64,000 nt of DNA from Clostridia bacterium (lineage in GTDB: Bacteria > Bacillota > Clostridia > Oscillospirales > Acutalibacteraceae): the NCBI GenBank assembly GCA_017507805.1, contig JAFWAC010000032.1, positions 1 through 64,000 on the forward strand, in the 5' to 3' direction. The position numbers and the translations under genes are program-made. Under the pieces are notes generated by a model that saw nothing but the letters and a program-made list of their open reading frames with translations, made no database searches and was not told where the DNA came from. Positions 26,787 to 36,742 of the stretch are shown one piece after another; position 1 is the first letter of the stretch, and every line of letters begins with the position of its first letter.

Positions 26787-28193
26787 TTGTCGTTCGGACA
26801 TTGTGATAATGCCGTCTTAACCGAACAGCTCACCTTTGCAAAAAGGGTAAAGGACAGGCTTTATAAAAGCTTCGGGCACATACCGTTGGCGTGTGTAATA
26901 ACCTTTGGCTGTCAACAAAATGTGAGTGATTCGGAGCATCTTAAGGGCTTGCTTTGCGAAATGGGATACTCTCTTACGGATGACACGGAAAAGGCGGATT
27001 TCATAATTTTTAATACCTGTGCAGTGCGTGAACACGCAGAGGACAGGGTATATGGCAATATTGGCAGAGTTAAACAGCTTAAAAAGGACAATCCTGCCTT
27101 GATTGCCGCTGTTTGCGGCTGTATGGCACAGCAGGAAACGGTTGCCGAGAAAATCAAAAAAAGCTATCCTTATATTGATATTGTTTTCGGAACTCAGGTT
27201 TCCCACAGATTGCCCGAATTTATATATAAACGACTTTGTGGCTCACCACGTATTTTTGAATTAAAACAGGATAACGGCGATATTATAGAAAATGTTCCCG
27301 TAAAGCGTGACGGTAAGCTTAAAGGCTGGCTTCCGATAATGTACGGATGCAATAATTTTTGCACATATTGTATTGTGCCCTATGTCAGAGGCAGAGAGCG
27401 CTCACGCGACCCTGAAAAAATTCTTGAGGAAGCCCGTGCTATGGTTGCGGCAGGCTATAAGGATATAACTCTTTTGGGGCAAAATGTCAATTCCTACGGT
27501 AAGGGTTGTACACACGGTGTTACCTTTGCTGAGCTTTTGCGCCGTATCAATGATATTGAGGGAGAATTTCGCATAAGATTTATGACTTCCCACCCAAAGG
27601 ATTGTACTGTTGAACTTCTTGACACTATAAGGGACTGTAAAAAAATCAGCCGTCATTTGCATTTACCATTTCAAAGCGGCAGTGACAGGATTTTAAAGCT
27701 CATGAACCGCCATTATGACCGTAAAGGTTATCTTGAGCTTATTAAGGCGTCTAAAGAGCGAATTCCCGATTTAGCGCTTACAAGTGATATTATTGTCGGC
27801 TTTCCGGGTGAGACCTATGAGGATTTTAAAGAAACATTGTCCTTGGTAGAGCAGGTGAGGTTTACCTCTCTTTTCACCTTTATTTATTCACCTCGCGGCG
27901 GTACGCCTGCCGCTATAATGGAGGATCCCGTTTCCCGAAAGGAAAAGGGCGAATGGTTTGATGAGCTTTTAAGGCTTCAGGAGGGAATTGCCTCCGAAAA
28001 TATAAAAGCGCTTCTCGGCAAAACCTTTCGTGTTTTGTGTGATGATTTCGGCTCCGCAGAGGGCTTGATGTCCGGACACACAGCCGGCACGGCAGTTGTT
28101 GAGTTTGAGGGCGACAGTTCGCTTTTAGGCGAATTTTTGGATGTGGAAATAACATCCTATGAAAATGTATTCAAAGGAAAAATCATTAATTGA
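26787..28193 (+). CDS. miaB: MiaB, tRNA A37 methylthiotransferase
   Basis: 468 residues from TTG 26787, chosen because AGGAGG lies exactly 7 nt upstream. The N-terminal UPF0004 domain has the three Cys of the auxiliary cluster (FGCQQN, NTCAVREHAED, CGCMAQQ). The radical SAM motif is CNNFCTYC, and a TRAM domain ends the protein. It adds methylthio to i6A37 of tRNA; MiaA, which makes the i6A, is encoded in the same run at 33879. ylbF follows after 14 bp. Confidence 0.95.
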   Translation: MSFGHCDNAVLTEQLTFAKRVKDRLYKSFGHIPLACVITFGCQQNVSDSEHLKGLLCEMGYSLTDDTEKADFIIFNTCAVREHAEDRVYGNIGRVKQLKKDNPALIAAVCGCMAQQETVAEKIKKSYPYIDIVFGTQVSHRLPEFIYKRLCGSPRIFELKQDNGDIIENVPVKRDGKLKGWLPIMYGCNNFCTYCIVPYVRGRERSRDPEKILEEARAMVAAGYKDITLLGQNVNSYGKGCTHGVTFAELLRRINDIEGEFRIRFMTSHPKDCTVELLDTIRDCKKISRHLHLPFQSGSDRILKLMNRHYDRKGYLELIKASKERIPDLALTSDIIVGFPGETYEDFKETLSLVEQVRFTSLFTFIYSPRGGTPAAIMEDPVSRKEKGEWFDELLRLQEGIASENIKALLGKTFRVLCDDFGSAEGLMSGHTAGTAVVEFEGDSSLLGEFLDVEITSYENVFKGKIIN

Positions 28194-28207
28194 AAGAGGT
28201 ATTTAAA

Positions 28208-28612
28208 ATGGATGTAATTGAACAGGTTAGGATTTTGGGTAAGGCAATTCAGCAGGATGCGCGTTTTATCCGCTATGCTAAGGCACGCCTTGAAAATGAC
28301 AATAATTCAGAGCTTCAGGCAGCTATCGGACAGTTTAATATTATCCGTATGGAGCTTGACCGTGAGGTTGGCAGCGAGGAAAAAAATGAGGAAAAGGTAA
28401 AGGAGCTTAACGAAAAGCTTCGTTCTGTTTACGGTGAAATTATGGCATCTCCTGCAATGGTGGAGTACAATACCGCAAAGGCTGAGCTTGATATTATGGT
28501 AAACGAAATAAACACAGTGATTTCAAAAAGTCTTGATGGAGAGGACCCTGAAACCTGTGATACTCAGGCGGCTTGCACAGGTAGCTGCTCAACCTGCGGC
28601 GGCTGTCACTAA
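28208..28612 (+). CDS. ylbF: YlbF/YmcA family protein with a Cys-rich tail
   Basis: 134 residues from ATG 28208 (AGAGGT upstream; an in-frame TTG at 28190 overlaps miaB and lacks an RBS). Residues 1-110 are the all-helical YlbF/YmcA domain. The C-terminus carries C-x5-C-x3-C-x2-C-x2-C-H in about 20 residues. In Bacillus, YlbF, YmcA and YaaT form a complex carrying iron-sulfur clusters that affects RNase Y and Spo0A phosphorylation; the tail is a plausible cluster ligand. Its place between miaB and mutS is common in clostridia. Confidence 0.85.
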   Translation: MDVIEQVRILGKAIQQDARFIRYAKARLENDNNSELQAAIGQFNIIRMELDREVGSEEKNEEKVKELNEKLRSVYGEIMASPAMVEYNTAKAELDIMVNEINTVISKSLDGEDPETCDTQAACTGSCSTCGGCH

Positions 28613-28637
28613 TCTATAACCCGAAAGGATGTTAAAA

Positions 28638-31238
28638 ATGGCGGAGCTGTCACCTATGATGCGGCAATACCTTGAAATCAAGGAAGCTAATGAGGATAGC
28701 ATTCTTTTTTTCAGGGTGGGCGACTTTTATGAAATGTTTTTTGATGATGCTAAGGCTGTATCCGAGGAGTTAGACCTTGTACTGACAGGTAAGGATTGCG
28801 GCTTGGAGGAGCGCGCCCCTATGTGCGGTGTGCCATATCATAGCTGTGACGCTTATATTGCCCGTTTGGTTGCCAATGGGCATAAGGTGGCAATCTGCGA
28901 ACAGACGGAAAATCCTGCAACTGCCAAGGGAATTGTCAAGCGGGAGGTTGTCAGAATTATTACCCCCGGTACCGTTATAGAGGATTCTATGCTCGAGGAG
29001 GGCAAAAACAACTATCTTGCAGCAGTGGCAATTGTCGATAAATCTGTTGGTATATGTTTTACAGATGCTTCCACGGGTGAATGCTATGTTTCACAGCTCC
29101 CTGACGAGGCAATAGAGCAAAATATTATTGAGGAGCTGTCGCGCTTCAGACCGCGCGAACTGCTCTTTGACGAAAAGCTTCTCAAGCAGATGAAGGATTT
29201 ATCTCAATATCTTGAGATACAGTTTGGCGACACAGTGACCTTCAGACAAGCGGATAGCTTTTGCAGTATAAATACCGAGCATAAAATTTTATCGCATTTT
29301 AATGTTATCAGCACCGAAAATTTAGGATTTCCGTCCGGAAGTGCGATTTCTGCGGCATTGGGTGCGGTGATTGAATATCTTTATGAAACGGGTATTTCCG
29401 GCAATTTTTCTGTAAACAAAGTAGAAGTGTATACAGAAAACCAATATATGCGCCTTGATATGACTGCGGTTCGTAATCTTGAACTGTTAGAAACTATGCG
29501 TTCCAAATCAAAAAAAGGCTCGCTTTTATGGGTACTTGATAAAACAAAAACCGCAATGGGTAAGCGATTGTTGCGAAGCTGGATAACAATGCCATTGATG
29601 AACATTGCCCTAATCAATCTTCGTCAAAATGCAATCGATGAGCTTTGTTCAAACACAATTATGTGCGGTGAATTGGCAGAGCATCTTTGCGGAGTGCGTG
29701 ATATTGAGAGAATTATGACCAAGGTTGTGTATGGCACCGCCTCGGCAAGAGATCTTATTACAATAGCCGATACTGCCCAAAAATTCCCCTTGATTAAAGG
29801 TCTGCTTTCGAGTGCTAAGTGCCGTTTGCTTAACGAAATCAATTCTTCGGTTGATGAAATGACCGATATTAAGGAATTGATTTTTTCTGCGATTGAAGAA
29901 AATCCGCCACCCACTGTCCGTGAGGGCGGAATTATAAAGAAAGGTTATAACGCAGAGCTCGATTCAATGCGTAATATCTTAGATAACAGCACCAATATCT
30001 TAACGGAAATAGAACAGCGTGAACGTGAGCGTACCGGTATAAAAACGCTTAAGGTGCGTTATAACAAGGTTTTCGGTTATTATATTGAGGTAACTAATTC
30101 TTTTCTCGACCGTGTGCCTTCCGATTATATACGCAAGCAAACGCTTACGAATAACGAACGCTTTATAACCGAGGAATTAAAGAGCATAGAGCATAGAGTT
30201 CTTACTGCAAAGGATTCCTCTTGCCTGCTTGAATATGAGCTCTTTGACCAAATCCGAAAGACGGCGGCTGATGAGCTTGTGCGTTTCCAAAAAACTGCTA
30301 CAGCGCTTGCCAAGCTTGATGTTTTATGCTCATTGGCATATATTTCTGCCGTTAATAATTACTGCCGTCCTTTGGTTAATAACAGCGGAACGGTAAATAT
30401 AATAAACGGCAGACATCCGGTTGTTGAACAGGTGATAAAAACTCCATTTGTTGCAAATGATACCTATCTCACCATGAAGGATGACCGTTGCGCAATAATT
30501 ACAGGTCCTAACATGGCAGGTAAGTCTACATATATGCGTCAAACCGCATTGATTGCTATAATGGCACAAATCGGATGCTTTGTTCCTGCACAGTCGGCTG
30601 AAATCGGATTAATTGATGCGGTGTTTACCCGTGTCGGAGCATCGGACGATTTGGCATCCGGTCAGTCTACATTTATGGTGGAAATGAGCGAGGTTGCAGA
30701 TATAATTAAAAATGCAACAAAAAACAGTCTGCTAATTCTTGATGAAATCGGCAGAGGCACATCAACCTTTGACGGTATGTCCATTGCGCGTGCGGTTTTG
30801 GAATATGTAGCAGATAAGCGCAGATTAGGCGCAAAAACACTTTTTGCAACCCATTACCATGAGCTTACAGCTATGGAAAATGAGCTGCAGGGTGTTAAAA
30901 ATTATAATATTGCTGTTAAAAAACGCGGCGATAACATCACATTTCTGCGCCGTATTGTAAAAGGCTGTGCTGACCAAAGCTACGGTATTGAAGTGGCAAA
31001 GCTCAGCGGAATACCAAATTCTGTTATTGAACGCGCAAAGGAAATTCTCAAAAAGACCGAACAAGAAGGCATTGTAACATATAAAACATCTGCCGCACCC
31101 GAAATGCAGATGCCGTTAGAAATGCAGGGTGCGCAGGATATTTTACATGAGCTTCAGAGCGTAGATATCAACACACTGACTCCCATTGAAGCAATGCAAA
31201 TTCTTTTTGATATTTGTAATAAAGCAAAATCAATTTAG
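28638..31238 (+). CDS. mutS: DNA mismatch repair protein MutS
   Basis: 866 residues, usual length. The mismatch-binding N-terminus has the Phe-x-Glu of 'RVGDFYEMF' (about 33-36). Connector, lever and clamp domains follow, then the ATPase with GPNMAGKSTYMRQ (about 624) and 'LLILDEIGRGTSTFDGMSIA'. It detects mispairs and recruits MutL, encoded 0.7 kb downstream. ATG 28638 is preferred over 28629 because AAAGGATG precedes it at proper distance. Confidence 0.97.
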   Translation: MAELSPMMRQYLEIKEANEDSILFFRVGDFYEMFFDDAKAVSEELDLVLTGKDCGLEERAPMCGVPYHSCDAYIARLVANGHKVAICEQTENPATAKGIVKREVVRIITPGTVIEDSMLEEGKNNYLAAVAIVDKSVGICFTDASTGECYVSQLPDEAIEQNIIEELSRFRPRELLFDEKLLKQMKDLSQYLEIQFGDTVTFRQADSFCSINTEHKILSHFNVISTENLGFPSGSAISAALGAVIEYLYETGISGNFSVNKVEVYTENQYMRLDMTAVRNLELLETMRSKSKKGSLLWVLDKTKTAMGKRLLRSWITMPLMNIALINLRQNAIDELCSNTIMCGELAEHLCGVRDIERIMTKVVYGTASARDLITIADTAQKFPLIKGLLSSAKCRLLNEINSSVDEMTDIKELIFSAIEENPPPTVREGGIIKKGYNAELDSMRNILDNSTNILTEIEQRERERTGIKTLKVRYNKVFGYYIEVTNSFLDRVPSDYIRKQTLTNNERFITEELKSIEHRVLTAKDSSCLLEYELFDQIRKTAADELVRFQKTATALAKLDVLCSLAYISAVNNYCRPLVNNSGTVNIINGRHPVVEQVIKTPFVANDTYLTMKDDRCAIITGPNMAGKSTYMRQTALIAIMAQIGCFVPAQSAEIGLIDAVFTRVGASDDLASGQSTFMVEMSEVADIIKNATKNSLLILDEIGRGTSTFDGMSIARAVLEYVADKRRLGAKTLFATHYHELTAMENELQGVKNYNIAVKKRGDNITFLRRIVKGCADQSYGIEVAKLSGIPNSVIERAKEILKKTEQEGIVTYKTSAAPEMQMPLEMQGAQDILHELQSVDINTLTPIEAMQILFDICNKAKSI

Positions 31239-31251
31239 AGAGGCGAAAATA

Positions 31252-31932
31252 ATGAAAATCAGGTTTTTAGGTACAGGTGCGGCTGATTGGGGGCTTAATG
31301 ATACCGATTGTAACGGTGCAAACAGATTTTTCAGCTCTGCACTTATTGACGGTGAGCTTTTAATCGATCCGGGACCTCATGTCTTTCTTTCGGCTGAAAA
31401 GTACGGTATTGATTTGTCCGGAATACGGTATATAATTAACACCCATCCGCACAAGGACCATTTTAATGAGGAAACCGTGGAAAAGCTGTGCGGTGCAGGA
31501 GCAGTGTTTACCGAATTTACGGCAGAAAACATTAAGGAGCTGGGCGGTTATAAAATCTCTGCCTTCGCCGCAAACCACGGTACCTGTGTGGGTGCTGTGC
31601 ATTTTATAATCGAAAAGCAGGATAAAAAGCTGTTTTACGGACTTGATAGCGCATGGCTGTTATACGATGAGGTTGCGGCAATTAAGAAAATCGGCGTAGA
31701 TATGGCGGTGCTCGATGCTACTATAGGTGATGTTGACGGAGACTACCGTATATTTGAGCATAATAATCTCGCAATGGTTGAGGAAATCAAAAAAACACTT
31801 TCTCCCTTTGTTAAATGCTTTGTTATAAGCCATATGGCAAGAACACTCCATACCGATCACGAAGCATTAAGCCGCAGGGCGCAAAGCGCGGGCTTGATTG
31901 CCGCATACGATAATTTTGAGATTGAAATATAA
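31252..31932 (+). CDS. MBL-fold metallo-hydrolase
   Basis: 226 residues from ATG 31252 (GAGAGGCG upstream). The metallo-beta-lactamase motif is THPHKDHF (about 65), with later metal His in 'NHGT' and 'FVISHMARTLHTDH'. The glycine-rich opening 'RFLGTGAADW' is of the PhnP/RNase Z-like group, which includes phosphodiesterases. Substrate unknown. It lies between mutS and mutL, with 13 and 34 bp gaps. Confidence 0.82.
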   Translation: MKIRFLGTGAADWGLNDTDCNGANRFFSSALIDGELLIDPGPHVFLSAEKYGIDLSGIRYIINTHPHKDHFNEETVEKLCGAGAVFTEFTAENIKELGGYKISAFAANHGTCVGAVHFIIEKQDKKLFYGLDSAWLLYDEVAAIKKIGVDMAVLDATIGDVDGDYRIFEHNNLAMVEEIKKTLSPFVKCFVISHMARTLHTDHEALSRRAQSAGLIAAYDNFEIEI

Positions 31933-31966
31933 TATATAGCCAAAAAAATTATAAGGAGGGAATACT

Positions 31967-33907
31967 GTGCCGAAAATTAATTTACTTGATAAAGCTGTAG
32001 CAGAGCTTATAGCTGCAGGTGAGGTTGTTGAAAGACCGGCTTCTGTTATTAAAGAATTGGTTGAAAATTCAATAGATGCAGGCGCTGATATAATTACCGT
32101 TGAAATCCAGCGCGGCGGAATCACATATATCAGGGTTACAGATAACGGATGCGGTATTTCCTTTGAGGATGTCCCCATTGCATTTCTGCGTCATGCTACA
32201 AGTAAAATCAAAACCGATACCGACCTTGACTCTATTGCAACACTTGGATTTCGCGGCGAAGCTTTGGCAGCGGTATCGTCTGTTGCAAGAGTTGAAATGC
32301 TTACCGCCACAGCGAATAGCGCTGTAGGGACACATTATAGAATTGAAGGCGGTCAGGAATGCGGCTATGAGGAAGCAGGTTGCCCAAAGGGAACAACCAT
32401 AACAATAAAGGATTTATTTTATAACACACCTGCCCGTATGAAGTTTTTAAAAAAGGATGTTTCGGAGGCAAATGCCTGTGCGGCTGTTATTGACCGCATA
32501 GCCCTTTCGCATCCGGAGGTTTCCTTTAAGTTCATAAGGGACGGCAAGCTGACACTTACAACATCGGGAAACGGTGATATTAAAGGCACTGTTTACAGTG
32601 TTTTGGGCAGAGAATTTTCAGCTACACTTATTGATGTAGATTCCGAGATAGAGGGGATTGCTGTTACCGGTCTTACCTGCAAGCCGATTGCCTGCAGACC
32701 AACCCGTAATAATCAGCTCACATTTTTAAACGGCAGACTTGTCCGTTCGGGTACTGTAGTTGCCGCCGCTGAGCAGGCATATAAAAACAGCGCCATGATT
32801 GGCAAATTTCCCGGTTTCGTGCTTTATTTAACCGTTCCTTACGATACTGTTGATGTCAATGTTCATCCTGCTAAAACAGAGGTTCGTTTTTCGGACGAAA
32901 AGCGGGTTTTTAATGCGGTTTACGGTGCAGTAAAAGCCGCAATCACTGCTAAGGATACAAGACCTGAGGTTAAGCTTAGTAAGCCGACCTTCAGTCCGTT
33001 TCAACATGTTACTGTCGATGAATACCGTCAGCAACGGATTGATGGTGAAGAAACGGTTGCCGAGAGGATTTATAAAACATCCTCACCGCCTCAAAGAAAT
33101 GACAGCGTATTGGGTTTCCGTCAGGATGGTGATATCAGCTTCAGGGATAAATTTTCTTATACCGCTGTGCATACTGATGATAAATCCGAAATTCGGCAGG
33201 AGGAAAAAACATTTTCACCCCGGGAGCATCCCCCAAAAAGTGATATAACAAATGTTTCTGCCGCTGATGAGTCTCCTGTGTCAGTAACAAAACAAGTTTC
33301 TGCTAAGGTTGATGTTATTATAGAAAAAGAACCCGAGGAAGCTCCTGTTATTAAAGTTATAGGCGAGGCTTTTTCAACTTATATTGTTGCTGAGATGGGT
33401 GACAGTATTTTTATGATCGATAAGCACGCCGCCCACGAAAGAATTCTTTTTAATAAGCTTTCAAAGGAGCGAAGGGTTGAAATGCAAACCTTGCTCACAC
33501 CTATTTCGGTCACACTTGCTAAAGAAGAATATGATGTTCTTACTCAAAACACCGAGTTATTGCTTGCGAACGGCTTTGAAATAGAGGATTTCGGCAATTC
33601 AGCGGTTGCTGTAAGGGCAATTCCGTCTTTTCTTACAGGGGAAAACTTAGCTTCGTTGCTTTCGGAAATTGCTTCAAGCCTTTTAAATACCCGAACAGTA
33701 CGAACTGAACGCGAGGAACATATACTGCATTCTATTGCTTGCAGGGCGGCAATTAAAGCCGGACAGAACACCAGCTTGCTTGAAATGCAGAGATTGGCAG
33801 AAAAGGTTCTCACATCGCAAGAAATTATGTATTGTCCGCACGGGAGACCTGTGGCATTTGAAATAAAAAAAAGGGAGCTTGAAAAGCAGTTTGGCAGAAT
33901 ACAGTAA
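31967..33907 (+). CDS. mutL: DNA mismatch repair protein MutL with endonuclease motifs
   Basis: 646 residues from GTG 31967 after AAGGAGGG. The GHKL ATPase has 'ELVENSIDAGAD', 'DNGCGI' and 'GFRGEALAA'. A variable linker (about 330-455) leads to the C-terminal domain with DKHAAHER (about 485) and CPHGRP (about 624), the metal-dependent nicking motifs found in MutL of species that lack MutH. It nicks the strand to be repaired after MutS signals a mismatch. It overlaps the miaA reading frame by about 29 bp. Confidence 0.95.
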   Translation: MPKINLLDKAVAELIAAGEVVERPASVIKELVENSIDAGADIITVEIQRGGITYIRVTDNGCGISFEDVPIAFLRHATSKIKTDTDLDSIATLGFRGEALAAVSSVARVEMLTATANSAVGTHYRIEGGQECGYEEAGCPKGTTITIKDLFYNTPARMKFLKKDVSEANACAAVIDRIALSHPEVSFKFIRDGKLTLTTSGNGDIKGTVYSVLGREFSATLIDVDSEIEGIAVTGLTCKPIACRPTRNNQLTFLNGRLVRSGTVVAAAEQAYKNSAMIGKFPGFVLYLTVPYDTVDVNVHPAKTEVRFSDEKRVFNAVYGAVKAAITAKDTRPEVKLSKPTFSPFQHVTVDEYRQQRIDGEETVAERIYKTSSPPQRNDSVLGFRQDGDISFRDKFSYTAVHTDDKSEIRQEEKTFSPREHPPKSDITNVSAADESPVSVTKQVSAKVDVIIEKEPEEAPVIKVIGEAFSTYIVAEMGDSIFMIDKHAAHERILFNKLSKERRVEMQTLLTPISVTLAKEEYDVLTQNTELLLANGFEIEDFGNSAVAVRAIPSFLTGENLASLLSEIASSLLNTRTVRTEREEHILHSIACRAAIKAGQNTSLLEMQRLAEKVLTSQEIMYCPHGRPVAFEIKKRELEKQFGRIQ

Positions 33908-34835
33908 AAAAACGAAAGCGGTATTTGTTGTTGGACCCACCGCTTCCGGAAAAACAGAATTAGGTATTCATATCGCAAAGCATTTTAACGGTGAAATTGT
34001 ATCGGCAGATTCTATGCAGATATATAATGGCATTCATATTGCCTCGGCGGCACCTGATGTTGAGGAAATGCAAGGGATACCGCATCATCTGTTAGAGTTT
34101 CTTGAGACTGATGATGTTTTTTCGGTGGCAGATTATGTTAAGCTTGCACGACAGTGTATTGCGGATATTGCAGACCGCGGTAAGCTTCCGGTTATAGTTG
34201 GCGGTACAGGGCTTTATATTAATTCTCTTATCGATAATACTGAGTTTGTTGAGGAAGCTGTGGATTTAACACTCCGCAATCGCTTGGAAAAGCGTTTTGA
34301 GCTTTTGGGCGGCGAAATGATGCTCGATGAATTGTCAGAAATCGATAAAGAAACTGCCAAAAGACTTCATCCTAATGACCGCCGCCGTATAATCAGAGCG
34401 TTTGAAATTTATTACAGTACAGGAAAGACCGTTACTGAGCAAAATTTGCTTTCTCACAGCACTCCTTCCTTTGTTGAACCCTTGATTTTAGGTATAACCT
34501 TTCAAAACAGAGCGCTTTTATATGAGCGTATAAACAGACGGGTTGATCTTATGCTTGAAAGAGGCTTGTTGGATGAGGCAAGGCAGACCTTAAACAGGGT
34601 TGGCGGTTCCGGTGCTTTTCAGGCGATTGGACACAAAGAGCTTTACTGTTATTTAAAGGGTGAATGCTCCTTAGCGGAGGCTTCTGAGCTGTTAAAGCAA
34701 CAAACCAGGCGTTATGCCAAAAGACAGCTGACTTGGTTCAGACGGGATGATAGAATAAATTGGATATATGCCGATCACGATAATCCGTCAGAAAAGGGAA
34801 TAGAATTAGTAAATGAATTTTTAAAGGAGGAGTGA
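33879..34835 (+). CDS. miaA: MiaA, tRNA dimethylallyltransferase
   Basis: 318 residues. The P-loop GPTASGKTELG is near the N-terminus, followed by 'SADSMQIYNG', 'GGTGLYINSL' and the 'QQTRRYAKRQLTWFRRD' tRNA-contact segment. It transfers dimethylallyl to A37 of tRNA, the substrate of MiaB in the same run. The start is uncertain: TTG 33879 (used here) is too close to GGGAG and TTG 33891 is somewhat far; both overlap mutL. Confidence 0.94.
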   Translation: MKSSLAEYSKKTKAVFVVGPTASGKTELGIHIAKHFNGEIVSADSMQIYNGIHIASAAPDVEEMQGIPHHLLEFLETDDVFSVADYVKLARQCIADIADRGKLPVIVGGTGLYINSLIDNTEFVEEAVDLTLRNRLEKRFELLGGEMMLDELSEIDKETAKRLHPNDRRRIIRAFEIYYSTGKTVTEQNLLSHSTPSFVEPLILGITFQNRALLYERINRRVDLMLERGLLDEARQTLNRVGGSGAFQAIGHKELYCYLKGECSLAEASELLKQQTRRYAKRQLTWFRRDDRINWIYADHDNPSEKGIELVNEFLKEE

Positions 34836-34837
34836 AA

Positions 34838-36034
34838 ATGAAAGGCTCATCGGTTTTAAAAGGATTTTTAGTTGTTGTTGCTTTGATTTTTGTAATCAAC
34901 CAGGTTGTTTCATCGGTTTACAGTCCTGTGAAGACCGATAGTGCCGTATTTTACACCTCAACAGATGGTTTTAACATCACGGGAATAATAATCCGTAACG
35001 AAACACTCGTCAATTATGACGGTGACGGTGTTATGCATTTTGTTATATCAGACGGCAACCGTGTTGCTAAAAACGGCGTTATCGCAAATGTTTATAACAA
35101 TGAAAATGCTTCTATTACTGCCTCGCAAACCGAGCTTATCAGAAAAAGAATTAAGGATATTGAGGATATATTAAGCTACAATGATGTTGAGGCTGTAAAT
35201 CTCGACCTTATTAATGCCCGAATTGAAGAGCGTGTCAATGATTTAATAATTACTGCCGGTACGGGAGATTACTATAACATTCAGGAGTGCGCACAGGAGC
35301 TTTTATCGGCTTTTAACCGCAGACAGGCAGCATTGGGCGATACGGAAAATTTTTCTGCAGAGCTTCAAAGCCTGACAGCACAGCTTTCCACCTCATTACC
35401 ATCACCTGAAAAACAAATTTTTTCAGAGCAATCCGGATATTTTGTATCTAAAACAGACGGATATGAGCAGGTTTTAACAACAACTGATTTAACCGCTATA
35501 ACACCTGAATTTTTATCCTCTGCCAAGGCTGTAGAATATTCTGATGCGGTGGTTGGAAAGATTGTTTCTGACTATGAATGGTATATTGCGGCAGAGGTTT
35601 CCATAAACGAATCTATGAATTTTAAGGAGGGTGAAGGCTTGAAGCTTACAACCTCTGTAACCACTTCGCCGGAGCTTTCGGTAACCGTTAAAAAAATAAA
35701 TATATCCGAAACCTCCTCAAATGCTGTTTTGATTTTTGCCTGTAATGAGATGAACAGTGAGCTTGCTTCGATGAGAAGCGGTCCGATGACGGTGGTTAAA
35801 GCGGAATATAGCGGATTAAAAATTCCCAAAAGAGCTTTGCGTGTGGTTGATTCCGTAAGAGGTGTTTATGTTCTTAACGGTATGCAGATTAGCTTCGTAC
35901 CAATAGAAATATTATATTCTAATGATAGCTATATAATTTGTGAAAAACAAACCGAAAACGGTAATGTTTTAAAGCTTTATGACCGTGTAGTTGTGAAAGG
36001 GAGAAATCTTTATGATGGAAAGATTGTCAGTTGA
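34838..36034 (+). CDS. HlyD-like membrane-fusion protein in the division cluster
   Basis: 398 residues. AAAGGAGG places the start at ATG 34838, ahead of GTG 34832. An N-terminal membrane segment (about 7-27) is followed by a HlyD/biotinyl-lipoyl-like beta domain, a helical hairpin (about 90-190, 'TELIRKRIKDIEDIL'), and a further beta region ending 'YDRVVVKGRNLYDGKIV', typical of membrane-fusion adaptors. No transporter partner adjoins. Its position between miaA and ylmE-sepF suggests an envelope or septum role. It overlaps ylmE by 23 bp. Confidence 0.75.
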   Translation: MKGSSVLKGFLVVVALIFVINQVVSSVYSPVKTDSAVFYTSTDGFNITGIIIRNETLVNYDGDGVMHFVISDGNRVAKNGVIANVYNNENASITASQTELIRKRIKDIEDILSYNDVEAVNLDLINARIEERVNDLIITAGTGDYYNIQECAQELLSAFNRRQAALGDTENFSAELQSLTAQLSTSLPSPEKQIFSEQSGYFVSKTDGYEQVLTTTDLTAITPEFLSSAKAVEYSDAVVGKIVSDYEWYIAAEVSINESMNFKEGEGLKLTTSVTTSPELSVTVKKINISETSSNAVLIFACNEMNSELASMRSGPMTVVKAEYSGLKIPKRALRVVDSVRGVYVLNGMQISFVPIEILYSNDSYIICEKQTENGNVLKLYDRVVVKGRNLYDGKIVS

Positions 36035-36716
36035 AAGCTTTGATAAAAGCTATGCCGATATATGCCAAAGGCTCAAAATTGCCGCGGAAAAATCGTCACG
36101 CAGTTTTGAAAACATCATTCTCCTTGCTGCCACCAAAACGGTTGCGCCCGAGATGATTAATTATGCAATTACCAAAGGAATTAAATATATCGGGGAAAAC
36201 CGTGTTCAGGAGCTTTTGCAAAAGGAAAAGGATATCTTGCCTGTTACAAGACATTTTATCGGACATTTGCAGACGAATAAGGTTAAGGATATAATCGATA
36301 AGGTGGATATGATTCACTCGGTTGATTCATTAAAGCTTGCCAATGAAATTTCGCGTCAAGCGATAAAGAAAAATAAAAATATCGATGTTTTGCTGGAGGT
36401 TAATATTGCCAATGAAGCTTCTAAATGGGGGTTTGCACCGAGCGAGGTATCCGAATATGTAGAAAAAATTGCGACTTTGGACAATATTTCCGTAAAAGGA
36501 CTTATGGCAATACCGCCCGTTTGCAACAGCGGTGAAGAAAATCGTAAATATTTTTGCGAAATGTATAAACTGTTTATTGACATACGCACTAAAAAAATAG
36601 ATAATAGTAGTATGGATATTCTTTCAATGGGAATGTCTGATGATTTTGACATTGCTGTTGAGGAAGGCGCAAATCTTGTCCGTTTGGGAACAGCCCTGTT
36701 CGGCAGACGGCTTTAA
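36012..36716 (+). CDS. ylmE: YggS/YlmE family PLP-binding protein
   Basis: 234 residues. The single TIM-barrel PLP protein shows the Lys of 'LLAATKTV' (about residue 38), 'YIGENRVQELLQK', 'FIGHLQTNK' and 'LSMGMSDDF...EEGANLVRLGTALFG'. The family (PLPBP/YggS) controls pyridoxal phosphate homeostasis. In Firmicutes it lies upstream of sepF as here. ATG 36012 follows AAAGGGAG; overlaps the HlyD-like gene. Confidence 0.94.
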   Translation: MMERLSVESFDKSYADICQRLKIAAEKSSRSFENIILLAATKTVAPEMINYAITKGIKYIGENRVQELLQKEKDILPVTRHFIGHLQTNKVKDIIDKVDMIHSVDSLKLANEISRQAIKKNKNIDVLLEVNIANEASKWGFAPSEVSEYVEKIATLDNISVKGLMAIPPVCNSGEENRKYFCEMYKLFIDIRTKKIDNSSMDILSMGMSDDFDIAVEEGANLVRLGTALFGRRL

Positions 36717-36742
36717 ATAAAAAATATAAAGGAGCTTTTAAA

